Numbered from the stretch's first letter, positions 1 through 9,547 are shown. The stretch: DNA of 14,982 nucleotides from Bacteroidales bacterium (GCA_012031335.1 JAAUTT010000021.1:1-14982), one strand, 5' to 3'. Made by a program: numbers and translations. Notes: generated by a model from the letters alone, not told the origin.

Positions 1-1
1 G

Positions 2-2735
2 CAGGGTTACACGCAAAGTACCGGTAGCGATGGAGAGGTTGTAATGGAAGCAGAAAGCTATTCAAGCAAAATTGACGGAAAAGGAAGTTATGCCGGTATG
101 GCATGGACAGAATACACCGATGCCAACGCGAGCAATGGCAAATATATTATGGTGCCCGACAACAGCAACACCAATGCCGGCCCTTCTACCGATGCCCCTT
201 TGGTTAACTACACCATAGATTTTGTTAAATCGGGCACACATTACGTGTGGTTCAGGATTATTGGGGCAAACGGCTCAGATAATTCCATTAAGCCCGCTTA
301 CGACGGATTGATACTATCTGAATGGAACTCTATTGAAACCTCGAGCTGGGCATGGACCAAATACGATCAAACGTTTAATGCCACCACTGGCAGGCACACC
401 TTTGGCATTTACATGCGCGAAGACGCCATGCAAATAGACAAAATAATTGTTACCAGCAATGCCGATTATGTGCCAGGCGGTGGAACACCTTCCAATGCAG
501 CGCCTACAGCAAACGCTGGCCCCGACCAAACCGTAACCGACAGCGACAACAGCGGTTATGAAACAGTAAGCTTAAATGGCACAGGAAGCAGCGACAGCGA
601 CGGCACCATTTCTTCTTATACCTGGGCCGAAGGAAGCACTGCTTTAGGCACCGGTTCAACCTTAAGCTACAATTTTAGCGTGGGCACACATACCGTTACT
701 CTTACTGTAGAAGACAACGATGGCGCTACTGGTACAGATAATTTGACCATTGTGGTTGAAGAAGGGCCAGCCGTAGGTTGCACCGCAGAAGGCAGCATTT
801 TAATGGAAAGGTATAATGGCATTTCTGGCACAACAATAGCCAGCCTCACAGGTGCTTCCATTTATCCCAACAGTCCAACATCCACATTAGGGTTAACCTC
901 GTTTGAAATACCATTGAACAGCGGCGACAATTACGGGGCAAGGGTAAGCGGTTACTTATGTGCCCCCGAAAATGGCGGCTATACATTCTGGGTTGCCGGA
1001 GACGACAACGTGGAGCTTTGGTTAAGCACCGATGACAGCCCGGCCAATAAGCAACGTGTTGCTTACCATACTGGTTGGACGAGCTCACGGGAATGGAACA
1101 AATATTCGAGCCAGAAATCGGCAGTTATCAATTTAAGCGCCGGGGCCAGCTATTATATCGAAGCGCTTATGAAAGAAGGCAGTGGTGGCGACAACCTGGC
1201 TGTAGGCTGGAGAAAACCAAGCGATGGGGATGGAACCTCGCCGGTTGCAGTTATCCCTGTTAGTGTGCTCTCTCCTGCTTCTGGCACTACAACACCTGCC
1301 AATGCAGCGCCAACGGCAAACGCCGGACCAGACCAAACCGTAACCGACAGCGATGGCAATGGTTCAGAAACCGTAACCTTAAATGGCACAGGAAGCAGCG
1401 ATAGCGATGGCACCATTTCTTCTTATACCTGGACCGAAGGAAGCACTGCTTTAGGCACCGGCTCAACCTTAAACTACAGTTTTGGAACAGGCACACATAC
1501 CGTTACTTTAACCGTGGAGGACAATGATGGAGCAACCGATACCGATGTGGTGGCGATAACCGTAAATGAGCCGGCGACGTCTTCTACTACCGTATCGGTT
1601 ACGGTAAACAGTTCGTCAGATGATGCGGAAGAGACCAAGTCGAATGGGGCCATGAGCCTAACCAGCGATGACCTTGACATACGCTCAGCCGATTTAATGG
1701 GCATGCGCCTGCGGCTGAACGTGCCTAAAGACGCTGTTATAGAGTCGGCCTCACTAAAGCTTGTGGCCAAAGGCGCCACCAGTGGCACCAAATACTTTCA
1801 CGTTTAAGGCCCCAGGCCACCGACAATGCCCTGCATTTTCAGCAACCGCCTATAACATCAGCAACAGGGCAACCGGCAGTGCAAGCGTAAACTGGTCGCC
1901 TGGTTCTTGGACAGATGGCGTTGCCTACACCTCTCCCGACCTGAAGTCGATTATACAACAAATTGTGGATCGCGGGGGCTGGACCCAAAACAGCTTTATT
2001 GTGTTAACCATAGGCGCCAGCACAACAAGCAAACGCACTGCACGCACTTTCGATTACAATGGGAACAATAGCCAATCGCCCAGTCTTTCAGTTACCTATA
2101 CCACTGGTAGCGGAGGGAGCAGCCAAAGTTGCCAGGTATTGGTACGTGCCAGGATGAGCAACGGAACCAGCGATAACCTCGAGTTAAGGATAGATGACAA
2201 CACCGTGCATACCTGGAACATTAACACCAGCTCGTTTAGCAATTACACGTTCAGCTTAAACGATTGCAATGGCAACCTGAAAACCTACTTCCAGGACAAT
2301 GGCACCGATATGCAGATTGATTATATTGAAATTGACGGTGTGCGCCATCAAGCCGAAGACCAGGCTGTAAACACTTCTGTTTATGAGAATGGCTCTTGCG
2401 GTGGGGACTATGCACAATCGATGCATTGCCCGGGATACATAGACTTTGGATCTTTGTCGGCGCTAAAGTCGGCGGTTGTGCCAAATGTATATGTAAACCT
2501 GTTGCCTAAGGAAGATGCCCTTATTTTCCCAAACCCCTCTGCCGGCATGGTAAACATTGTGGTGCCCGAAAACACCGAGCTTTCTGTTTACAGTTCCACA
2601 GGGCAAATGGTTTATGGCAAAGCACTTAACCCAGGCAGCAACAGCTTAGACCTTAACCATATAGAGCAAGGCGTTTACTACGTGCGCCTAAGCTCTGCAA
2701 ACCATATAATTGCCAAAACGCTTATACGCAGGTAA
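2..2735 (+). CDS. Secreted multi-module carbohydrate-binding protein with T9SS sorting domain (5' partial, frameshifted)
   Basis: The frame is open to the left edge, so the start and any catalytic domain are outside. Numbering residues from the Met codon at 44: a CBM6/GH115-C-like beta-sandwich (about 1-145), a PKD domain (151-240), a PA14 domain (246-410), a second PKD domain (420-510), then a DNRLRE/CBM96-like domain. That frame stops at 1807, but the domain resumes in another frame and runs on through a CBM36/60-like calcium-dependent xylan-binding module (about 2124-2453, with CGG and MHCPGYIDFG) and a T9SS C-terminal domain (2508-2735) starting with IFPNPS. Three single-base edits restore a continuous domain: one T fewer at 1796-1798, one C fewer at 1810-1813 and one T more at 1836-1839. 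The product would be exported by T9SS to the surface or medium and bind plant or algal polysaccharide. The substrate is inferred only from the module types. Third-position GC looks higher than in the genes to the right. Confidence 0.85.
494..739 (+). repeat. Direct repeat copy A (PKD domain 1)
   Basis: A 246-bp unit encoding a PKD domain. It recurs without any length change 807 bp downstream. Long stretches are identical at DNA level, including the segments coding for DQTVTDSD, LNGTGSSDSDGTISSYTW and EGSTALGTGSTL. The two copies are separated by the PA14 domain. Confidence 0.9.
1301..1546 (+). repeat. Direct repeat copy B (PKD domain 2)
   Basis: Second copy of the PKD-encoding unit found at 494-739, in the same reading frame. 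The high DNA identity suggests recent duplication or gene conversion rather than two old PKD domains. Such a pair can recombine and would loop out the PA14 module between them. Confidence 0.9.
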
Positions 2736-3736
2736 AAACTATAAGAGGGCTTTTCAACATAGCAACCTCCATGGTACAAATCACAAATAATAAAGAGCAT
2801 ATCATGGAGGTTTCCATTAGACCTAAAAAAACAGTCTTCCATTAAACCTGCCTGCACCAGCCAGATGTTAGGACATAGGTTAGAATGGATATTAACAAAA
2901 CCATGATCGCCAACAACTATAAAAGTTGTTCTATCGAGGATACCAGCACGTTGAGCGGCTTCTATAACTTTTCCAATAGCCCTGTCGGAAGCGGCAAGCG
3001 ATTTTCGCACCATGGGACCATCACGTCCTTCCTTATGTTGAAAATGATCAACAGCAATAAGGTGAATGGTCATAAAATTGGGTTTATATTTTTCAAGAAT
3101 GTAAGCTGCCATTTCACCCGTTCTGTCCTCACGGTTCAGGTATTCGCTGTTGAAGGTACTGGAATTCATTTGCCCTAATACCGCTTTTTCCATTTCGGCC
3201 ATAATCCCTTTTGGTGTTTCATTTTCGCGCATTGGCCCTACATCGTTAAACTCGCCCTTTGGATCCCAAATTTCAGGTATATTGAAGTCGATGGGTGCCC
3301 CTACCGAAACAGGCCACAAAAAACTTGAGCTTGTTAAACCTGCGTTTCTAACAGCATGCCACAGGGTAGGTACTTTAATCATTTCAGTGTGCCAATACCA
3401 ACGTTCTGTTTGTCCTTCAGGTTCAAATGGAGTGTTGTAGAATATATTGTGAGCCGATGGGTATGCTCCTGTGATAATAGTTGTATGAGAGGGGTATGTT
3501 ACCGATGGAAATATCCCTCTGACACCCAAAGCGTAGCATCCGTTACTAACCATTTCTCTGATATTGGGTACCGGCCATTTTTCTTCCAGATAAAAATCAG
3601 GCCGAAAACCATCAATCGAAACCAATACAACATGGTCAGCAGGGCGATTGACTTGTCCTGTGGCCAAAGTCAAGTTAAATAAATGAAGCGTTCCTATGAG
3701 AATAATGATGTATGTCTTTTTGATTAAATTTTTCAT
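2678..3736 (-). CDS. Type I phosphodiesterase/nucleotide pyrophosphatase (NPP), C-terminally truncated
   Basis: Alkaline-phosphatase-superfamily enzyme that would hydrolyse phosphodiester or pyrophosphate bonds outside the inner membrane. An N-terminal signal peptide (about residues 1-27) is followed by the family's metal and catalytic residues: D42 in SIDGFRPDF, the nucleophile T80 in PSVTYPSH, D230 and H234 in AVDHFQHKEG, and D277 and H278 in GDHG. Family similarity ends near residue 299 (about position 2840). The last ~50 codons look unrelated and run antisense into the T9SS gene. Full-length family members carry roughly 120 further residues, including the last metal-binding His (a GxHG-type motif). 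Only about 100 bp lie between the loss of similarity and the neighbour's end, so the missing part cannot be hidden in another frame. The gene is probably inactive. It lies downstream of, and in the same direction as, the unknown exported protein and the TonB-dependent receptor. Confidence 0.85.
   Translation of the reverse strand: MKNLIKKTYIIILIGTLHLFNLTLATGQVNRPADHVVLVSIDGFRPDFYLEEKWPVPNIREMVSNGCYALGVRGIFPSVTYPSHTTIITGAYPSAHNIFYNTPFEPEGQTERWYWHTEMIKVPTLWHAVRNAGLTSSSFLWPVSVGAPIDFNIPEIWDPKGEFNDVGPMRENETPKGIMAEMEKAVLGQMNSSTFNSEYLNREDRTGEMAAYILEKYKPNFMTIHLIAVDHFQHKEGRDGPMVRKSLAASDRAIGKVIEAAQRAGILDRTTFIVVGDHGFVNIHSNLCPNIWLVQAGLMEDCFFRSNGNLHDMLFIICDLYHGGCYVEKPSYSFYLRISVLAIIWFAELRRT
2764..2812. repeat. 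Inverted repeat at the NPP/T9SS junction
   Basis: Perfect 10-bp inverted repeat: AACCTCCATG at 2764-2773 and CATGGAGGTT at 2803-2812, enclosing 29 bp. It lies between the last recognisable NPP codon and the stop of the convergent T9SS gene. It could form a weak hairpin for either transcript, but the spacer is long and there is no adjoining T run, so it is a poor intrinsic terminator. The 9-mer TGGAGGTTT recurs at 3739-3747, just upstream of the NPP start. Confidence 0.5.
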
Positions 3737-3815
3737 TTTGGAGGTTTTTGCTTTTTTATAAAATGAGCTTTATTATTAATAAAAGAATGCGATTTACCTG
3801 ATTGCTTTTCAATGG

Positions 3816-4424
3816 TCAACCACGTTCTTTTGGCATTCTTCTGGAGGATTTTTCTAACTCGTCGAGGTTTGTCAGGTCAAATGTATTTGAGTAAACTTTT
3901 CCCTTAAATATCTCCTCTTTCGATTGATTGTAAATGCTGTAATTAATGATATGAAATAGCGATGGGAAAGGCTTTTTCCTGCTTTTTAAAGTAATATTGG
4001 CTAAAAATAACCATATACTCTGATTGCGCTTTGGTGAGAAGTTTTTTGTAAACGTCTAATGTTATGGAAGACAGGTCGGAATATAACTCCTCATTCTCTC
4101 CGGTATACTTTAAATTATTCATGAATTTACTGAACTCATTTCCCCTTTCAGGGGCAATGTATTTAAACCGGAGGCTATTTGCCGCAGACAATTCATTTAA
4201 AAACAAGCTATTAAGTAAAGTGTCAATACCATTGACCCCAATGCCTATTTTTTCGGCTATCATTGCCTTTGGGTAAAAATTCGAGTTTAGGTTGTCACCA
4301 AAACCAATGATTAATAAATTGGTTGAAGCTTTGGACGGGCCTTTTTGCTTTCTTTATCGGGTAATGCAAATGCAAGTATTAATGGAGTTGCGAAAAGCAT
4401 GATGGTGATAAGAGCATTTTTCAT
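3816..4424 (-). CDS. Exported protein of unknown family (two frameshifts)
   Basis: I do not recognise this gene. Read with two homopolymer corrections (one A more at the run complementary to 4342-4346, one A fewer at the run complementary to 3973-3977), one frame of about 202 codons runs from an ATG at 4424 to a stop at 3816-3818. It starts with a signal peptide (MKNALITIMLFATPLILAFA). A mixed alpha/beta-looking body follows, with LLIIGFGDNLNSNFYPKAM, a middle around YTGENEELYSDLSSITLDVY, and FHIINYSIYNQSKEEIFKGK near the end. The corrections cancel, keep charge and hydrophobicity patterns continuous, and remove all internal stops, which supports a real gene. The longest uncorrected piece is 3943-4263. 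It lies downstream of a hairpin that follows the receptor gene and upstream of the NPP gene on the same strand, so it may share a transcript with the NPP. The product is probably periplasmic or outer-membrane associated. Confidence 0.65.
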
Positions 4425-4487
4425 AGCTAAGAATTATTTGTTTTTTGTGTTTGTGGATTCTAATAATACTTACCAGGTTAAAACTAG

Positions 4488-4520
4488 ATGATTCGGTATA
4501 GTTATGCTATACCGAATCAT
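4488..4520 (-). terminator. Hairpin downstream of the TonB-dependent receptor gene
   Basis: Perfect 14-bp stem: ATGATTCGGTATAG at 4488-4501 and its complement at 4507-4520, with a 5-nt loop. It begins 23 bases after the receptor's stop codon in the minus-strand direction and is followed there by CTAGTTTTAACC, a short U-rich tract. This fits an intrinsic terminator or a 3'-end stabiliser that separates the receptor from the genes downstream. Confidence 0.7.
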
Positions 4521-4542
4521 GGGATTAAATAAAGCGATACTG

Positions 4543-7500
4543 TTAGAAAAACAGTTTAGCTGAAAGCTGGAATTGATAAGGATCTCCTCCTGGATTGGCA
4601 ACACCAACATTGGGGTTTACAGAATAAATATATTGGTTGGTGAGAGCATTAAAACTTTTGATTGTTAAAAGGTTTTGATCACCAAGATTTTTTGAAACGC
4701 CCCATTCTTTATTCAACAAATTGGCCACATTAAATATATCGGCAGCGAGTTCAAAACCATTGGTTTTAATGCTTGAAAAATAGAATCTCTTCGAAATCCG
4801 CATATCCCACGTTCCATAAAATCCATTTATGCCGCCATTGCGTTTAGCTATTTTACCCATACTGCTTTCGATATACTCTTTGGCTTGATTTTTAGGATTA
4901 ATTAGTACATCAGATATTGCTTTCGAAAAGGCAGGATCCAATGAAGTATTATTTGGGTCAAACACGAAAGCCAGGTCGTTTGAGTTTACAAAATCGCCAT
5001 TTACGTTTCCACCAACTCTAAGGGAATAACGTGTTCCGCCAACACCTGAGTAACGGGCAGCTACTGTTACACCATAAAAACTGGGAAGGGTTCCATATAC
5101 CACAACTTTGTGCCGATACTGTACATTTGAATAATTCATTTGGCTTAGATCGCGGGGATCGTCAACTACCATCTGAAAAAGTGTTGCGCTGTTAGCAACG
5201 TTCCCATTATACGATGTGTTGTCCTTAGTGTCGTTCCATGTATAACTGGCAGTGAATTGTCCATCTTTGAAATAACGGTAAGTTCCATCCAAAACAAATG
5301 TAAACGAATTAATTTTTCCATCACTTACCAGTTCGAGAACACGACCAATATTTTCGGTTTTACGACCTTTGGTCCAATCGGTAGCGCCATTATTGGTTCT
5401 TATGGTTGAAGCGGGAACAAAAACACCTCTGTTTGCTTCGTTAGCAAGTCTGAAAAAAGGTTCGTCTACCATGTTCCGATCAATATACATGTAGTTATTC
5501 CGACCCAGTGAAGCAATAAAATTTAAACCAACCCGAACACGATCAGCAAAAAACCGGTTATAGGAAATATTCGATTTATAAACGGTAGGAACTTTTATAT
5601 CCTTACTATTCATATTAATGGTAGTGACTTTTGAAACACCTGCAATTTGAAACAACTCTTCACCAGGGGCTTTCGATGGATCGGTCCGGTATAAAGGAAA
5701 ATCGGGCTTTGGCACATTGGCTCCCTGAATATCAACCGCATGTATTTTGGTTCCGTCGAATTGAAGGTTATTGATGTCAGAATAATTGTTTAGGGCAGAG
5801 CCAAAAATACCTGCTCCTATCTTAATTACATTTACATGCTTATCATTTAAATCCCAGGTAAACTGAAACCGTGGCTGAATTTGAAATCCCCCAGCCGAAA
5901 CATCTGTTTTTAAACCTAAGTCGTTATATACTATTTCATTAAAATTTGGTTTTTTAAGAAATTTTGTATAATCGCCACGGATACCTAATGTTACATCCAT
6001 TCCTTTGCCCACCTTTGTTTGAACCTGAGAATAAATGCCACCTGCAAATATGTTTTGATTTACTTCCGGATCGGTTACCGCCACCTCTCGTGCATAGCGA
6101 TAAGGAGTTTGATTTTCGAAATTTGTTAATCCGGTAAAGTAAAATCTGCCATTAAATTCGCTCGTTGCTAAAGAACTTAGATTATTGAGCATAACATCGG
6201 CTCCAAAAGTAAAATTCAACTTACCTGTTGTATAATAGAGGTTGTTTACTATTTGATAAACATTTGCTTCAAATGTTTCGGGTAAATACCGTTGGCCACC
6301 CAACTGAATATTGGTGGTTACAGTTTTCTCATTAACGGTCGATTCCACTCGCTCCACAATGGCTCTTGGAATATTTTGCTTGGGTAATTGATCCCCCGGG
6401 CGACCATCATCGAGTGTATAAAGATGTTGAATTTTAAATTCATTGGTTGCATTGGTGCCTAATATAGACCGGAGCGATGCCATAATACTGTTTGCTGTAG
6501 AAAGATGTGATCCATAAACTTCATAGAGATTTATGGTTGTATTGTCGTTTACTCCCAGGTTATTTAAATCGCGCGAGAAATTATTCCGGATGGTTAACAG
6601 GTTGGTTGGGTTTATTTGCCAATCAATACGGGCAAAGGCTGCATGAGAATATCTAAGTTTATCAAAGCTTCCGGTTTGTTGCGAACTAGCTACACCATAC
6701 TTACTGCGAGCGGTTTGTAAATAACGATCCAAGGAAACCATGGAAAGGTTATAGGTAGCTTCATCTGCTGGTTGTTGTATATCTGCAATATACAATGGCT
6801 GTGCATCGCGCTGTCCATCATAGGCAACAAAAAAGTGGACTCTATCCTTAATAATCGGACCTCCTAATGTTACTCCGTATTGTTGAATGGAGAATTTCGA
6901 CACCCTTTTATTACCGCGTGTGTCATAAGGACTCGCTAACCAATTGGCCCGATCATATAAGAATGCAGAACCATGCAACGTATTTGTTCCTGATTTGGTA
7001 ACCGCACTAATTACGCCACCTCCACTGCGACCGTTTATAACATCATAATCATTTGTACTTACCTCAAATTCACGAATTGCCTCCATCGACATCGAAAATG
7101 GACCGCGGTTTGTTGTTCCGCTAGAAACAGTGCTTCGATTACTCATCCCGTCAATGGTGTAATTAGTGGACGAAAATAACTGTCCGAGTAAATTACTCCC
7201 CCTACTTACCGGAGAAAGATCTACCAGTGAGGTGAAATTTCTTCCGTTAACAGGTAAGGTCTCCAAATCTTTAGAAGTAATGGATGTGGATCTTCCCAAT
7301 TTGTCAACCACACTTGTCATAGGGTTTCCAATAACAACAACTTCGTTTAACGACTGGGATTCTTCCTCAAGAACAAAATCGATACGTAACTTATCGCCCT
7401 GGTTCAGTTTATAACCGCTTATTTTTTGAGTGCCATAGCCAATAAAAGAACAAGTTACTGAATATGAATCACCCAGAGGAACTTGTTTAAAACTGTAACT

Positions 7501-7690
7501 TCCATCGCTTCCTGCAACTGCACCTGCTGTGAAACCTGTGGATTCATTTTTTAATAACGATGATGGTCCCAACGAGAGGAGTTCCCTTTTTATCTTTTAT
7601 TATACCTGTAACGGAGGCGTTGGTCCCCTGAGCTAGAAGTCCGGAATTTAAGCATAAAAGGATAACCAAAAATGATAGGATTTTGCTCAT
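4543..7690 (-). CDS. TonB-dependent outer-membrane receptor, CarboxypepD_reg-like/plug/barrel type
   Basis: Large outer-membrane importer that takes up a nutrient or chelate using TonB energy. The ATG at 7690 gives a signal peptide (MSKILSFLVILLCLNSGLLA). A CarboxypepD_reg-like domain follows (GIIKDKKGTPLVG through GSYSFKQVPLGDSYSVTCSF), then a TonB-box-like stretch LNEVVVIGN, a plug domain (around LPVNGRNFTSLVDLSPVS, NYTIDGMSNR and GRSGGGVISAVTKSGTN) and a long beta-barrel ending in an aromatic residue (LSAKLFF). Removing one base from the CCC at 7568-7570 joins the first 40 codons to the remaining 1009 uninterrupted ones, giving about 1048 residues, a normal length. The plug and barrel style is that of the Oar-like, glycine-rich-plug group rather than classical SusC, and no SusD gene follows it. 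The substrate is unknown; the NPP gene downstream hints at a phosphorylated ligand, but a terminator-like hairpin intervenes. Confidence 0.9.
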
Positions 7691-7691
7691 C

Positions 7692-7805
7692 CTAAAAAAA
7701 ATACTTCCTAAAGTCAGCCTTGTTTTTAAAATGATTAGGCTCCAACAGGCTCAAATCAGATGAGCTGGTGGCTACCGTCATTTTTGAAATACATAGTTTT
7801 TTCAT
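7692..7805 (-). other. Possible 37-codon leader or N-terminal extension of the receptor
   Basis: An ATG at 7805 opens a 37-codon frame (starting MKKLCISKMTVATSSS, ending DFRKYFF) that stops in a run of eight T on the minus strand, immediately before the receptor's ATG. One T fewer would fuse it in frame to the receptor as RMSKILSFL. Long basic N-terminal extensions before the signal peptide are common in annotated receptors of this type. Whether it is part of the receptor, an upstream leader ORF or chance cannot be settled here. Confidence 0.35.
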
Positions 7806-8114
7806 ATTTATATTTTAGAGGTTATAAGTCCAGATATCAATTTATTGTATCTAAGTGCAATACCCATCGAACAATACAATTAATAGCATAGTTTCATGCT
7901 GCGAAGCTATAAGCCTCCAGTTAAAGGCATATGTGTTTAATCTTAAATGTTCCTGAAATGATTCTTTGAATAGTTTATTTACTTCATATTGGATTTGAAA
8001 AGAACTTGTACTTTATAATAGCTATCTATTAATGAGTTGCCATTCAAAACTTTTTAAAAATCCTGATAGGTATAAATTAAATGTTAAATATTGTTAACAA
8101 GTTTTAATGCATGA
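7806..8114. promoter_or_regulatory. Intergenic region upstream of the receptor gene, no clear signal
   Basis: About 310 bp of AT-rich DNA that should hold the receptor promoter on the minus strand. I could not find a convincing Bacteroidota -33/-7 pair (TTG and TAnnTTTG). A short imperfect hairpin (ATAGC/GCTAT near 7890-7915) is visible but weak. A stop-free minus-strand stretch at 7851-8012 has no start near its beginning and no recognisable product. Confidence 0.3.
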
Positions 8115-8305
8115 GTAAGTGAAATTCTGGCTAAATATTCAGGAAACACCAGCTGGATGCCCGGATCGATTGTCAACCAGAATTATCTGTTTAATATGCC
8201 CGAAATGACTCGTGGTGAATATTCTATATTATTCGGGTTGATCCTGAAAATGGAGAATGCCAAAAGGAAAAAATTTATTCCGATTTTATCTTTTGTACAT
8301 CCTGA
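8115..8305 (+). pseudogene. C-terminal fragment of a beta-sandwich-like protein
   Basis: A plus-strand frame without a proper start reads SEILAKYSGNTSWMPGSIV, then FNMPEMTRGEYSILFG. After one extra G at 8235-8237 it continues as VDPENGECQKEKIYSDFIFC to a stop at 8303-8305. The W-PG ... LPE/MPE ... GEYxLxxGLxDPxTG pattern resembles the C-terminal beta-sandwich of several carbohydrate-active or DUF4832-type proteins. Nothing upstream continues it, and the end overlaps the OmpA-domain gene on the other strand by 20 bp. If real it is a remnant that has lost its N-terminal part. The assignment rests on a short pattern only. Confidence 0.35.
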
Positions 8306-9471
8306 TCATTACCCTTCTGTTTCTTTTCCTGCCTTCGTCAGTTAGATTACTGGCCATTGGATTTGCAGCACCAAAACCCCTTGTCTGTATTCGACCAGGT
8401 TTGACATTTTTGCCGATTAAGAAACTTTCGATTGACTGAGCTCTTTTTAATGATAGTGTATCGTTATATTGTTTTGAACCAATATTATCGGCATAACCAT
8501 TTATTTCAATGTTAAAATCAAAAAACTTGTTCAGAACTTTGGACAGCTGTTCCAGAATAATTTTGGAAGTATCGCTCAACTCGCAGGAATTAAAATCAAA
8601 TAATAGATTCGGAACAATGTCAAGGCCTGCGGAATCGACCTTTATAAATTGAGAACGATCTTTTAAATTCTCAGAAACCTCTTTCAGAACTTCTGAAGGT
8701 CAATTCTTCACTGGAAGAAAAAGAGTTTGCCCGCAGCATTACAGCAGAATCAAACAAACCATCACCCACATCGGCTATAGCCATTTTAAACCGATAAATG
8801 CTGTAAGGCTTTATCTTTATTCCTGCAGAGAGTTTTACAGTAAGTCCGTCAAACTGTAAAGAGTACGATAAACAATTAGCATTGTTCGGGTTGTTTGAGA
8901 CAAAGAACGATCTGTTTCTTTCAGCATTAATATTATTGACAGCAACCGGCTGACCACTGCAAAGTGCAATATTTTGTTTTAAATGGGTTGTGGGGTTGCT
9001 GATAAAAATGCAAATACATCATTTAACCCCTTATTGGCGTATTCGGGATATTCCTCGGAGGCAAACACATAATCGAAAGACATGCTGTCGGAATTTGCGC
9101 TGAAATCGAATTCAAGAACTGCTGCATCGAAGGTTTTTCCGTTCGCCAGTGTTTCTAAATCCTTATCGCCGGCAAAAAAGTGGTTATTCCCCATGCCGCT
9201 TGTCCTGTTTGGCCCCGTAGCATCCCAAATATCTCCGGTAGAAAGCATTATTCCCTTTTTTATTGGAAACACCAACAGGGAGTGGCAAAAAACCCGATAG
9301 AATTTTTGTTTCCTCTGTACTTTATATAACCAATTTGAATATCACCGGCAGATTCCAGAAACGAACCAATTACCTTACTGATATTTCTGGTGGTATCGGT
9401 ATAGAACTGGCTATTAACAGACAGGCAATGATGTTCAGAAGTGCGAAGAATAAAAGCTTTAAAATGAGCAT
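8286..9471 (-). CDS. Choice-of-anchor L domain protein with C-terminal OmpA peptidoglycan-binding domain (multiple frameshifts)
   Basis: A single gene split over several frames. ATG at 9471 gives a signal peptide (MLILKLLFFALLNIIACLL). After a frameshift near 9415-9430 it continues as QFYTDTTRNISKVIGSFLE and then as a choice-of-anchor L domain: NSIGFFATPVGVSNKKGIML after removing one base each from the runs at 9278-9280 and 9253-9255, STGDIWDATGPN, and FDYVFASEEYPEYANKGLND. With one T more at the run complementary to 9004-9008 it goes on as FISNPTTHLKQNIALCSGQP and AIADVGDGLFDSAVM. After another shift near 8685-8700 it reaches an OmpA-like domain (8286 to about 8650) with NGYADNIGSKQYND, LSLKRAQSI and GRKRNRRVMI; the Asp and Arg positions that bind peptidoglycan in OmpA are present. 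Corrected length is about 395 residues. The likely role is a cell-envelope protein exposed in the periplasm or at the surface and fixed to peptidoglycan. Five frame breaks could mean sequencing error or a pseudogene. Confidence 0.8.
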
Positions 9472-9547
9472 ATTTCAAATGTAATATTCAGTACATTAAA
9501 ATAAGCAGGATTAATTTATCTGCAACACCACACAAGCCCTTCTTTTT

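Noticed and set aside
314..1791. Several antisense open frames of 60-105 codons inside the T9SS protein gene
   Set aside because: They mirror the GC-rich, repeat-bearing coding strand, show no recognisable domains, and the two PKD repeats generate similar shadows twice.
2764..2812. Inverted repeat as insertion-sequence ends
   Set aside because: Only 10 bp per arm and 29 bp between, with no transposase and no target-site duplication seen.
2885..3682. Plus-strand open frames opposite the NPP gene
   Set aside because: The minus strand carries clear NPP catalytic motifs across the same region; the plus-strand translations have no family features.
7851..8012. Minus-strand stop-free stretch of about 54 codons in the receptor's upstream region
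   Set aside because: It has no start codon near its beginning and no recognisable motif; a frame of this length is expected by chance in AT-rich DNA.
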